DNA of 64,000 nt, from contig RCSZ01000014.1 of NCBI GenBank assembly GCA_014898425.1, positions 372,001-436,000 of the forward strand. Reading direction: 5' to 3'. Position numbers and translations under genes: made by a program. The notes below the pieces were generated by a model. The model was not told the DNA's origin and did no database searches. It saw only the letters and a program-made list of their open reading frames with translations. Shown here in pieces: positions 11,896 to 22,440 of the stretch (its first letter is position 1; each line of letters starts with the position of its first letter). This DNA is from Botryotinia globosa. Lineage: Eukaryota; Ascomycota; Leotiomycetes; Helotiales; Sclerotiniaceae.

Positions 11896-12168
11896 TGGAC
11901 TGAAATGAAGTAATCTGTGCCGATCTTGAAACTTTCCTAAGGTTATCAAAAGTGGCAGAAGAATGGTCGTTGTATATTTTAGTGGATTTGACTCAGAGAT
12001 GTGGATTTTTCTCTACTGCAGTCTGCAGGTCATGGTGCTTTAGATGAATTTACTGTATTGTATGTATGTACCTCATACACCACGCGTGGTAAAAACTCTC
12101 CACTTCTTGATTGTGTTGCATTCCGAGGTTGGTTGTCACATTTTCCTTTTTCTTATCGCACATCATTC

Positions 12169-12217
12169 ATCAAGCATCAAGCATCAAGCATCAAGCATCA
12201 AGTATCAAGTATCAAGC
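12169..12217. repeat. Tandem 7-mer ATCAAGC x7
   Basis: Seven consecutive units; units 5 and 6 read ATCAAGT, the others ATCAAGC. Intergenic. Confidence 0.9.
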
Positions 12218-12278
12218 ATCACTCGCCATCACTCATATCCATTCAACTGATAGATCACTCAGCTTGCATCTTACTCCT

Positions 12279-12288
12279 TACCTAGGTA
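12279..12288. repeat. Palindrome TACCTAGGTA (copy 1)
   Basis: Perfect 10-bp palindrome in the divergent region between BUD32 and the 12842 gene. One of five perfect intergenic copies in the window. Confidence 0.85.
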
Positions 12289-12316
12289 GTTCCTCCCAGT
12301 TCCCAACAGAACTAGA

Positions 12317-12360
12317 ACTCACTCACTCACTCACTCACTCACTCACTCACTCACTCACTC
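12317..12360. repeat. Tandem ACTC x11
   Basis: Eleven perfect tetranucleotide units in the upstream region of the 12842 gene. Confidence 0.95.
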
Positions 12361-12841
12361 ACCTACATCGACTCACACCACCACGCAAGGATCCTTCCAT
12401 GCGTTCTCTCCGTCAACTTGCAAAAATTCAAACGCCGCATGTGATGATTCTGCAAGTACAAGGGTTCATTTTCCCACCATCTATTGGTTTTTGGATCCTT
12501 TTGATCTATTGGTTTCCATACATGTGCGGAAGTGAGTAAGTGGTACGGAGAGGAAAATACTACCTAGGCAAGGTACGCAGGACCAAGTATTCCTCTTTTC
12601 TTTTTGCCTCTCTCGATTATCCTAGATATCCGGCCAAGGGAGGTTACTTCATGATTCACCCATCTCACATCTATTCATCGCATCTCTGTTACCTTACCAT
12701 CCTTCTTCTTCTTCTTCTTCTTCATCTCAACCTCTCTATCAATCTAGATCGAATGCGACAATACTTATCTCAAATTCTGAATATGTGCACAACTCACTCT
12801 ACCACCTTATTACCACCATCATCATCAGCCACCCCAGCAAA

Positions 12842-13639
12842 ATGTCCCTCAATCCATTGATCCAATCCCTCCCACCAATGTCCCCTCTCCAATCTAGTCT
12901 GCCCACTTCCCTTCTCCTCACCTGCGCCGCGACCGCCGTTTCCCTTCCTCTTCTTGTCCAAACCCTCCTCACCCACCTCTCAGCCTACAATACCGCACCT
13001 CAAGACCTAACCACCTATCTCTCTGTGCTCGAATCCAGTGTTCAAGAAAACGCCTCTTACGATCATGATATCAGCAGAATCTCCAAACTCGAAGATAAAC
13101 TTCGCTTGGCGGGCATGGTACGCGAAATCCAAAGATGCGGCGATGATTTAAGAGAGCTTTTGAATAAGATGGTTAGTAAAGAAGATCACAGGAGGTTGAA
13201 ACTCGGATCTCGGATATTATGGGGAACGACGCGTCGGGATCTCGAAGAGCGAGTGCGCAAATTGGATTTATTGCGCATGCGCTTCCTCGTCGTGTATCTG
13301 GGTATGGTGGCTGCGAAGACGGAAGTCGTATTGAAGGAGAAAGAAAAGGAAAAAGAGAGAGAAAAGGAAGATGCGGATAAAATCTTTGGCTCTCCTATTC
13401 GGAGTAGAACGCTTCCGAGTAATTTGAGCGAGAATCTCAAACGTACACCGCCGCTCAGGAGGATTACGAGTAATGCCATAGGACATAATGAGGGCACGGG
13501 AAGTCCACAGAGGAGTGGATGGTTGGGAGTTGTGAGTGAGTTACAGAGCAGTCCATTGATGCATAAGAGGAGGGCATCAGTGGAACAGAGTTCTTCGATC
13601 GGAAGTCCGAGAAGTGAAAAGTTTGCTCATTTTCCTTAA
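12842..13639 (+). CDS. Unknown protein with hydrophobic N-terminal segment
   Basis: Single exon, 265 aa. The ATG at 12842 (AAAATGTCC context) is preferred to the non-ATG opening of the frame. I do not recognise a family. A hydrophobic stretch at about residues 20-45 (SLLLTCAATAVSLPLLVQTL) could be a membrane segment or buried helix. A predicted helical middle follows (KLEDKLRLAGMVREIQRCGDDLRELL, ERVRKLDLLRMRFLVVYLG), then a charged Lys/Glu run (about 180-190) and a Ser/Arg-rich, probably disordered tail with SP and TP sites. Steady amino-acid composition and a clean ATG argue for a real gene. It is divergent from BUD32. Confidence 0.7.
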   Translation: MSLNPLIQSLPPMSPLQSSLPTSLLLTCAATAVSLPLLVQTLLTHLSAYNTAPQDLTTYLSVLESSVQENASYDHDISRISKLEDKLRLAGMVREIQRCGDDLRELLNKMVSKEDHRRLKLGSRILWGTTRRDLEERVRKLDLLRMRFLVVYLGMVAAKTEVVLKEKEKEKEREKEDADKIFGSPIRSRTLPSNLSENLKRTPPLRRITSNAIGHNEGTGSPQRSGWLGVVSELQSSPLMHKRRASVEQSSSIGSPRSEKFAHFP

Positions 13640-15482
13640 AGGGATTGACTCGGGTTCTCAGGAATGACTGAATCAGTTATCTCAAAAGAGAATCACTGGA
13701 TGTTTCACTTGGGACCGATTATTGATTGGGGAGACGGAGGAAGCCAGAGGCTTTGAGTATCGTTGCACATACATGATACATTACGAATCTAAGTCGCTGC
13801 ACCAATGCCCTTGTGAGGGACAGTATGACTCGGGAGACGACTTTGAACAATGCTTTTATGACGAATTTTTATGAAATATACGGTAGATGCAGTACTACGA
13901 CTACACGAAAATGACGCGAAATGAAATGAAACGACAAAAAGACGCAATCAGAAACAGAAAACAGAAAACAGAGAACACAACACGAATTCACTTTTTTTAT
14001 GGATACAATGAAAGCATGCATCATCATGAACTCGAAGCAGCATTTAACGAAATCTATGAATGTCGGGGAGAGAAATGGAAAGGAGAGAAGGTGTGGTAGA
14101 GAGGGGGGAATGAGGCTTGATGATGGAAGAGAACGGTCTGGAAGGCGAGAAATTGGGATGGGATGGGATGGGATGGGATGGGATGGGATGGGATGGGATG
14201 GGATGGGATGGGATGGGATGGGATGGGATGGGATGGGATGGGATGGGATGGGATGGGATGGGATGGGATGGGATGGGATGGGATGGGATGGGATGGGATG
14301 GGATGGGATGGGATGGGATGGGATGGGATGGGATGGGATGGGATGGGATGGGATGGGATGGGAGGGTGCGGAAAGAATACTATTGTTCTTTAGAATATAC
14401 CCCTTTTTATGGATGGTCGGCGCATTTCATTTTTGTTTTGTTTTGTTTTGGAGATATTATGATGTAATGTGATATGAAAGGGTAGTTGATTTTGGATATT
14501 AGATTTGAGGTCTTGGATACTGGATATCGAAATTGGATGGAGGGTAGAAGAGAGGAGAATGCCTGGATTGTGATGGAAGCAGGTTACCTACCTAGGTCGT
14601 AGTATTAAATATGGAAATCAGAGATTACAACTTGCTCAAAAAAAGAAGACAAAAGATGAGATGAGATGAGGTGTATCAATTATAAAACAATATATAACGA
14701 ACAAGTAGATAAATACATCTCGATACCCTTCCTTAAAATTACTTACTTTTCAAATTGAAACGAAGCTCTCTCGCTTCATTTGCTTATTACTTAGATTATT
14801 AGTCGAGCATGCTTTGAATTGAATATATATTTAGGTATCTAGGTATTCATATTATTTCAATTAGAATAAACACTATCTAAATATCTACCTATCTACCTAT
14901 CTAGGTAAATATGTATATATAAATCTCAGAGAGAAGATCCTTTCTTATCTCGCATCATCTCCAGCTATCTATAATATCTATATTTTTTAAAGATATTTAT
15001 TTAGATAGGTAGATATATATCTAGGTATATAGTGATATATATGTATATATATATATATGAGTTTAGATTTTCTCTATTTTCTCTATTTTCTTTAACTTAT
15101 TGATTATATATATTTATGGATATCTATATGATTTGTAAGATTGGATTGGATTGGATTGGATATACTATAATTATATTCAAAGATCAGATGAGATATAGAG
15201 ACAATATAATATAAGATTCAAGAAATAGAAACCCATATATTCTTCATCTCTCATTAATCACCTATATACACAATGCAAAGAAGGCATACATTCATTTTAT
15301 TTCATAAGCCAACATACCATATCGACTTCTACTAATACAATCATTTGCAAGTGTTCGCTAATACAACCTCCTATCTGCGATATTTCCATTTTCGATTCCC
15401 ATTCGTCACTTTATTCCAAGGCTCATTCGTTCCTCCGCCTCAAACACTCAGTTTATAGGTAAATAAATAAGTAAAACCTTTT
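13640..15482. other. Long convergent intergenic region with G-rich and AT-rich repeats
   Basis: No gene supported. The region contains the GGGAT array at 14155-14363, then an AT-rich stretch at about 14690-15240 with TATATA runs, TAGGTA/TACCTA motifs (one-mismatch copies of TACCTAGGTA near 14589, 14836, 14898 and 15018) and GGATT x4 at about 15143-15161. The frames covering the array are artefacts of the repeat. Confidence 0.7.
14155..14363. repeat. Microsatellite (GGGAT)41
   Basis: Forty-one perfect GGGAT units at 14155..14359, then a partial GGGA. Because the unit is 5 nt, all three forward frames read the same repeating pentapeptide GWDGM without stops. A GGG tract every 5 bases makes the plus strand able to form G-quadruplexes with 2-nt loops. 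It is not the usual fungal telomere unit TTAGGG. Confidence 0.97.
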
Positions 15483-17578
15483 TTAAATCTCAAAAATCTG
15501 TCCCACGCCCTCACCACCCGCACTCCTATTCTCCACTAGATCCAGTCGCCACCCCTCCCAATTCTTCAACGCCCGCTTCACCTCCTTAACCCTCCCAATC
15601 CTCTTCATCGCCTCCTCCTGCTGTGCCTTCCTGAAAGCTTCCTCGTCGAATTCAAGGAATTCATCATCGTCCAACAATTCATCATCCTCATCCGCTCCTG
15701 CATGCCCGTGTCCTACCGGTGCCGTACCTCCCGTGATAGCATTAAAGCCACTCGTTAAATAGTCCCCAATCCCCATTCCTTGCGGACCTCCACTCTTTCT
15801 CGCATGAGGACTTCCACTTCCACCTAAATCCACATCTGTGAATCTTGCGCCAGGACTCGTAAGTCCATCGTCTCCTTCACCCTGTAATTCGATTCTTCGA
15901 TCTCTCCATACGCCTCTTCTCAATTCATGAACTTCCGCCTCTAAATCCCTGACTTTCTTTTCCAAGCGCTGTCTCTCTTCATTTTCCAATTCATCGACCC
16001 CCTCATCATCGATGCCTTGCGCATCTCGTTTCTTCAATCTTTCCCTTTCTTCCTTGAGACGTGAATTTTCATTCTCGACAGTAGCGAATCGAGCTCGGAG
16101 GTCTGATGCTTCTTTTTCTACTCTTTCATGTTCTTTCTTCTGAGCTTGTGATCGGGCATCATGCTCTTTGTGAAGCGTCGTAAGGGTAGATACTTTCTTC
16201 TCAAGTGCCTCCACCTTCTTCTGAAGCTCATCGCTGTGTGCCTTGGCCTCCTCCGTTTCTCTCTCCAATGTACGTAACTTGGTCTCTGCAGATATACGTT
16301 CGCTACCTTCCTTAACAGCTTTCTCAGTCGTTCGTTCAAGGTTCTTCTTCAGGTCTCCCAATTCCCGCTGCGCATTTGCTGCCGACTTTTCACTCCTTGC
16401 CAATTTTTCCTCCAGCGCGGTAATTTGTTCTTTTTCCACAGATGATCCAGATGAGATACGATCAAGCTGCGCTCTAAGATTTGAAATCTCGATTTCCATA
16501 GATTCGATCGTCGAGGATTTGGAACGTAGCTCGGCTTCCAATTCCGATGGTGCTGGCACCGATGTTGAAGGGGAAGATACATGTTTGCGGGTGGAAGAAA
16601 CCTGAAGTTGTGTGTTTTGTCGTTGGAGCGCTGCAATTTCAGATTTCTGCAATATTCAATTAGCCCAAATTAAATTGTGCGCAATGGTCGAGAACTTACC
16701 AGTTTCTCAACTTCCTCCGAAGTCCCATTTTCAGTACCCTTTTCTCCTTTGGCAGATTCCCCCTCTGCCTCTCTCAAATCCTCTAATTCTTCCTCCGCCT
16801 TCTTCCACCTTTTCTCTGCATCTACCGCCTCTTTACTCAATCTTTTATTCTCCTTCTCCAAATCCTCGATTCTTAAAGCTTGCTTCCTATAAATATCCGG
16901 CGCCGTATCACCACTTGGACTAAAAGCAATTTCCGGTGAGAGAGGTCCCGAAGCTTGTCTAAAAGACGATGACCTCATCTTAGATTGTACTGATAAGGAG
17001 GGCGATCTTCCGTGTCTCGGGGCTGGATTGATTTCCGCTACCTTCTCTTCCTCATCCTTGCTCTCTGAAATTTCTACCGGATTTTCCTCATTCTTTTCAT
17101 CCTCGACTGTTATCTCTTCATGAGCGACTGGCGTTTCAGCGTGGGCCTCGAGTGGTGTTTCAGTCGAAGCTTCGGATGGTACTGCAGCAGTTGTCTCGTG
17201 GGTCTCTTCGCTCTTCGTTTCGTCACTCTTCGTTTCGTCACTCTTCGTCTCCTCGCCCTTTGTCTCCTCGCTCTTTGTCTCCTCGCTCTTCGCCTCCTCA
17301 CTCTTCGAAGCTTCAGCTACCGCGCCCGCCTTCTCTTCTTTCTTCCCCCCTGCCTTCTTCGCCTTTTTCTTCTTCATTTCTTCAACCTAATGCCATTTAT
17401 TAGTAAGTAATTCTTCTCACCATCTCCCCCGATCATTCCCCCAAACTCCCAATACATTTCTCTAACCCCCACACTGCAACAACCCACTCCTTCGTCCCCC
17501 ATAAGAAATAGAACAACATACCCTCTTCTTAGCCGCAGCCAGCTTTTCAGCCTTGGCCTTTTCCTCCGCGTCCGCCAT
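15483..17578 (-). CDS. Golgin-like coiled-coil protein (M-protein-repeat type)
   Basis: Three exons: 17522..17578, 16700..17386, 15483..16646, total 635 aa, all GT-AG, all in phase 0. The N-terminus MADAEEKAKAEKLAAAKKR joins VEEMKKKKAKK. Residues about 43-85 are a tandem K-S-E/D-E-T pentapeptide run. From about 175 to 470 the heptad-rich sequence (ALRIEDLEKENKRLSKEAV, then LEREVKKL-like repeats) predicts a long coiled coil. The C-terminus has an acidic patch (DDELLDDDEFLEFDEEAF) and a conserved-looking end KRALKNWEGWRLDLVEN. This layout resembles Rud3/golgin-type Golgi tethers, which capture vesicles; I cannot see a clear GRIP or GRAB signature, so a cytoskeletal or other scaffold role remains possible. 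Confidence 0.8.
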
Positions 17579-18192
17579 GTTCAACTATTCCCGTATCGTA
17601 TCGAATTCTCCGTTGTCCAATGATGAAGATACAGTTTCCGAATATCTTCACTCGTTGATCAAGTGTGCAGCGTCAATAATCATCAATGTGTAATGCTTCA
17701 ATACGTATTGAACATCAAAGGTTCAAAGTAAATGGAATGAGTGTACTCGTAGGTGCTATGTTCAGACCAGCTTGCAATATTGTCCCTCCGTAACCTTCAC
17801 ATGCCATGGATCGCGCTAAGTTTAGCTCCCGCTTTACCGACAAGGATACCCAAATGAAGTAGATAGATAGCGTACAGTATGCCCAGGTCGCCCTAGGCCT
17901 TGTTTCCAAGCTGTTTCCTTTATCAGTTGATCATCAATTTCCTATCTTGTTATCATCTCATTCACCTGTTTCCTGCCATCTCCATCTCATCTCATTTGCC
18001 CTGTTTCCTGGTTGTCATCATTCGATTGTTTTGCTAGATTCGGATTCGGATTCGGATTCTCTTCTCCTATTTCCATTTGTATGCATGGCTTTACAATTCT
18101 TATAATACAATTAATACAATTGACGTTACACGACCATTTATCCAAATCACTATCTATCTTTGCGTACAACCAACATTCGCTCACAACCAACG
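17579..18192. promoter_or_regulatory. Divergent promoter region, golgin-like / 18193 gene
   Basis: About 615 bp between two divergent starts. It contains a GGATTC x4 hexamer tract at about 18037-18060. No gene seen. Confidence 0.45.
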
Positions 18193-18912
18193 ATGACTTC
18201 ATCCTCTTCTCCCTCCCCCAACACAAATTACAATCACAATCACAATCACAGTCACAGTCACAATCCCAATCTTTCCCTTCATTTAACAGATTTATCACTT
18301 ACCCCCCTCATTTCATCTTCCTCCTCTTCCCACCCCTCCCACTCCAACTCCCACGCCAAACCCCCTCAATTTCAATCCCTCACAACTTTAACATCCACCG
18401 CTCTCTCTGCATACAATGCCTCGCTACACCTCAACCTTGGGTCTCCGCAACGAATAATTGTTGAATCTGCCTCATCGGGTCCCATCCTTCTCCATTCCTT
18501 TATTTCTTCTACATCTTCTACCCCCCATTCCACCTCCAGTACTCGCCATCGCAGCCGATCTACACATACCAATGCACACGACACTCGAATGAATGGATCA
18601 GAAAACCTGAGCGGGGTATCGAACATTCGGAGTTTAGAAATTCTATCTGCAGCCCGAGAGGAAATGCGACCGTTAAGTGGCACGACTGAAGGAAGCCATT
18701 CTGAGCAAGACCGCCATGATGTAAGGGATGAGGGGGCCCAGGCTCCATTATTAGTGGGAACGATTGTAGCGAGAACAGCGGAGCATGTAAGGGAGGCGAG
18801 GAAAGCGGCACAAAGAATTGAGATTGTCGCGCATGGGTTTCAACGGGAGCTTATGAAAGATACAAAAGTGAAAAGGATGGGCGAGGATGAGAGCATGGCC
18901 GGAGAGGGTTGA
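18193..18912 (+). CDS. Unknown protein, possible roadblock/LAMTOR-like fold
   Basis: Single exon, 239 aa, using the ATG at 18193 (the longer frame begins on a non-ATG codon). The N-terminus is Ser/Asn/His-rich with an NHNHNHSHSHN run made by a CACAAT/CACAGT repeat. A better-ordered part begins at about residue 60 (LTTLTSTALSAYNASLHL, NLGSPQRIIVESASSGPILL) and a second block near the end is LLVGTIVARTAEHVREARKA followed by AAQRIEIVAHGFQREL. The two-block order recalls small roadblock-type subunits of the lysosomal/vacuolar Ragulator-EGO complex, but this is a weak impression. The middle (about 110-180) is low complexity. It is convergent with transketolase. Confidence 0.65.
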   Translation: MTSSSSPSPNTNYNHNHNHSHSHNPNLSLHLTDLSLTPLISSSSSSHPSHSNSHAKPPQFQSLTTLTSTALSAYNASLHLNLGSPQRIIVESASSGPILLHSFISSTSSTPHSTSSTRHRSRSTHTNAHDTRMNGSENLSGVSNIRSLEILSAAREEMRPLSGTTEGSHSEQDRHDVRDEGAQAPLLVGTIVARTAEHVREARKAAQRIEIVAHGFQRELMKDTKVKRMGEDESMAGEG

Positions 18913-19303
18913 GTCATTTGGAGAAGTGAAGCAAATGCCTTGGACGGATACGAGTATTATTGAACATACACTAGCAAGGGAAGGCTGCTTTCATAATGCA
19001 CATCGAGGAAAACAAATCCGTTTGGGTGGAGGTCAACATTCTTATAAAAGCAGATTGGGAGTTGGTTAGATATCATGTAGATGCGAAAAGAGGGGTATCT
19101 TAGGAGACTCTCATAAAGAGAAGGAGCTTGGACCACAAGTAGCTCTGGAAAAGCCCAATGCAACACAGATACACATTGTAAACATTAAACGGTTCGTTCA
19201 TAAATCATTTGCTTATTTTCTTAGTCTATTTGGCGAACTACACCCAGGGCCTGCATTATTCATAAAATGCCCCAAAACCAATCGCGAAATTATTTCCAGA
19301 AAT
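18913..19303. other. Intergenic between convergent genes
   Basis: About 390 bp; should hold both 3' UTRs. Nothing else seen. Confidence 0.6.
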
Positions 19304-21894
19304 TTAGACAAGTTGCTTGAAAGCTCTGTTGAGAGGAGAGCGGATGTTTGGAACGTCCTTCCAGAAATCAACAGTGGCGACGGCACGCTTCGAGATACCT
19401 TCTGGGGTGAACTCGAACTTCTAAAATGGGGATTAGCACAATTCATTGATCCTAAATCTATGTGAAGAGTAGAACATACCTTGTAAACATCCTTGTAAGC
19501 ACCGGAGGCACCAAATCTGTTGAGACCGAATTGCTCGTGGGTATAACGTTCCCAGCCCATGGTTGTCATAACTTCAACGGACAAAGATGGGATACCGTCT
19601 GGCAAGACACTGAGCCTGTATTCTTGGGGTTGAGCATCGAAGACCTCGAAACAAGGGATTGAGACAACACGTGCAGTGAGGTTGTGCTTCTCCTTGAGGT
19701 ACTTAACAGCATCAACACAGATACCGACCTCGGAACCGGTGGAAACAAGGGTGATATCGGCCTTCTCAGCGTTGTGCACAACGTAACCACCCTTGATAGC
19801 GTTACCAATGGTGGAGTTCTCAAGTTGAGGAAGGTTTTGGCGGGAAAGGGCGATGATGGAAGGAGTGGTCTTAGAGGTCAAGGCAATGTAGTAAGCTGCG
19901 CTGGTCTCGTTTCCATCGGCTGGGCGCCAAACCATGCAGTTAGGCAGAGCACGGAAATGAGCCAAAGTCTCAATAGGTTGATGGGTTGGTCCATCCTCAC
20001 CAAGACCAATGGAGTCGTGGGTAGCAACCCAGATAACACGTTGTTGGGACAAAGCAGAGAGACGGATTGCACCAGCAGCGTATGAAACGAAGTTAAGGAA
20101 AGTTCCTCCGTATGGGATGACGGTTCCGTATGCAGCCAAACCGTTCATGACAGCACCCATAGCGTGCTCACGTACACCATATCTGATGTATCGTCCGGAC
20201 CAGTCACCAAGACCGGTAGCAGGTGGTTGGAAGTCGACGGCCTCCTTCCATCTGGTCAAGTTGGAGCCAGTCAAATCGGCGGAACCACCAACAAGTTCTG
20301 GGATAGCTTCGTGAATCTTTTGGAGGACAATCTCGGACAACTTTCTTGAAGCGACTGCATCATCTGATGGAGAGTATGTTGGGAGGTTCTTCTCCCATCC
20401 TTCTGGGAGCTCTCCAGTCAAGCGGCGCTTGAGATCGGCAGCCTCCGAGGAGTACTTTTCGGTGTACTTCTCGAGCAATTGGTTCCATTCTTGCTCCAAG
20501 GCGGCACCGTGGGATGCACGCTCGTTGCAGATATCGTAAACTTCTTGTGGAACAACGAAAGATTGTTCAGGGTCGAAGCCGAATTTCTCTTTAAGTTGCT
20601 TAATATCATCAGCCTTAAGAGGGGATCCGTGGACACCGTGGGTGCCTTGTTGCTTGGAACCGAAACCAATGATGGTTCTGAGCTTGATCATGGAAGGCTT
20701 GTCCTTAACGGCTTGGCACTTCTTGATAGCAGCCTCCATGGCTTCCAAATCGTTGTCACCGTCGGTGACAGTCTCGACGTGCCATCCATATGACTCAAAT
20801 CTCTTTACGACGTCTTCAGTGAAGGCAACATTGGTGTCACCATCAATGGAAATGTGGTTGTCATCGTAGATAGCAATGAGGTTGCCCAATTGCAAGTGAC
20901 CAGCCATTGACGCGGCTTCACTGGCAACACCCTCCATCAAACATCCGTCACCGAGGAAACAGTATGTGTAGTTGTTGATAAGCTCAAATCCGGGCTTGTT
21001 GAACTCACCAGCTGCGTGGTGTTGTGCGATGGCAAGACCAACAGCGTTGGCAATACCTTGACCGAGAGGGCCAGTGGTGACCTCAACACCATCGGTATCG
21101 GCGGATTCTGGGTGACCTGGAGTGTGACTATCTATCGACTGGAGAGGAAGCAAATTAGCTGAAAGCCAGGAATTTCAGATCATCAGACTACTCACTCTGA
21201 AACATTTGATGTCATCCATAGACAACTTGTAACCGTAAAGGTGGAGAAGGGTATATTGAAGCATGCATGCATGTCCGTTGCTGTAATTTTCGGACAATTA
21301 GCTTTTGAATCATAAATTTTGGTACTAGATTTCTTTGAGAATAACGGAATGTGAGAGCCAAGGTGTGCTGTAACTAATTTTCCCAAGCAGTGTGATAGTT
21401 GTAGTCCTCCGGATGAAGCTTTGCGTTTTCAAATGCAGTACAGTAAGGAGACATCTTGTATCCAAGGGCATTGCTGCGCAAAAGGCTCAATTATAGTGAT
21501 AAATGGGAACGACTTACGAAAGAACAAATCTATCGCGGTTAACCCAGCTTGAGTTTTTTGGGTTGAAGTTCATGATCTTGTTGAAAAGAACGTGGGCAAC
21601 CGGTGCCATTCCCCTAAATATCTCATCAGCACATGTATCTATTTTGTGCCAACTTTGTAAAACTCACATAGGGGCTCCGGGATGACCGGAGTTGGATTTG
21701 AATGTAGCATCGGCCTTGGAAGAGAAGATGTCAGTACTTGTTTTGAAGGTGTTGACGTTGGGATGTTCTTTTGAAAGAAGCTTCGAATTCCCGATCGCGG
21801 GGCAAACTCCCAGGGAAAGGGAAAGGTAGAGTCAACTTACAGCAAGAACACGAATAGTGTTGATAGCAAGCTTGTCAACGTCTGTGAAACCCAT
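19304..21894 (-). CDS. tkt1: Transketolase
   Basis: Six exons: 21841..21894, 21668..21714, 21518..21613, 21196..21280, 19480..21138, 19304..19420, giving 685 aa, the usual length. The start [18 protein letters not shown] is family-typical. [12 protein letters not shown] carries the first catalytic His; the thiamine diphosphate site is seen in GDGCLMEG ... IAIYDDN; the catalytic Glu is in [10 protein letters not shown]; the C-terminal domain begins near [19 protein letters not shown]. The enzyme moves two-carbon units between sugar phosphates in the non-oxidative pentose phosphate pathway, in the cytosol. Introns sit near both ends. Intron 3 (21281..21517) is 237 nt, several times longer than the others, and contains a second usable acceptor at 21474-21475 (see findings). 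Confidence 0.96.
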
Positions 21895-22076
21895 GATTGC
21901 TATTCTAATCTAAGAAAATGGAAAATAACTTTTGGGTATAATGAGGATTGGGATTGTAGAGATCTTTAACAGAAAGGTTGTTGTTGAGAGAGAAGAGATG
22001 AGAGAGGGAGAGGGAGAGGGAGAGAGAGAGAGATGGAAAGAAGTGTAAAGCAGAGTATAAGTTATTTGGCTGGCTC

Positions 22077-22086
22077 TACCTAGGTA
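22077..22086. repeat. Palindrome TACCTAGGTA (copy 2)
   Basis: Perfect copy about 185 bp upstream of the transketolase ATG. Confidence 0.85.
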
Positions 22087-22385
22087 TTTTTCTATGGTGG
22101 GGTGGAATTGGGAATTTGCGTCACAGAAACAGAATGCTCGGTGAAGGGGTCCACTTTATTGTGGTTCTGCGTTGAATGGTTGAATGGATGTCAATTGTCA
22201 ATACATGTATGTATGTGTGTGTGTTGTTCAGCTGGGAGTAGATTATGTAATGAGTCTCGAGTCTCGAGTCTCGACGGAGAAATTATTGGCTTTTTCTATG
22301 GAGTATCTTACATGGAATGATATCTACCAAGGTACTTAGTTGGCTTGGGTAGGTAGGTGTAAGGTAGGTAGGTATGCTCTTGTGA

Positions 22386-22440
22386 GCAACAGAATGGCAA
22401 CAGAATGGCAACAGAATGGCAACAGAATGGCAACAGAATG
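22386..22440. repeat. 11-bp tandem repeat GCAACAGAATG x5
   Basis: Five perfect direct copies with no spacers, about 490 bp upstream of the transketolase start. Confidence 0.93.

Larger units (their letters stand above)
11821..12841. other. Divergent promoter region rich in short tandem repeats
   Basis: No gene supported. It sits between the divergent BUD32 gene and the gene starting at 12842. It holds the TGAAG, ATCAAGC, ACTC and TTC repeats listed separately, and a perfect TACCTAGGTA. The frames at 12001-12539 are created by these repeats. The stretch 12660-12841 is CT-rich, like a 5' leader. Confidence 0.6.

Noticed and set aside
13999..14472. Long open frames encoding a GWDGM repeat protein
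   Set aside because: Produced in all three phases by the 5-bp GGGAT repeat; no start context, introns or flanking coding signal.
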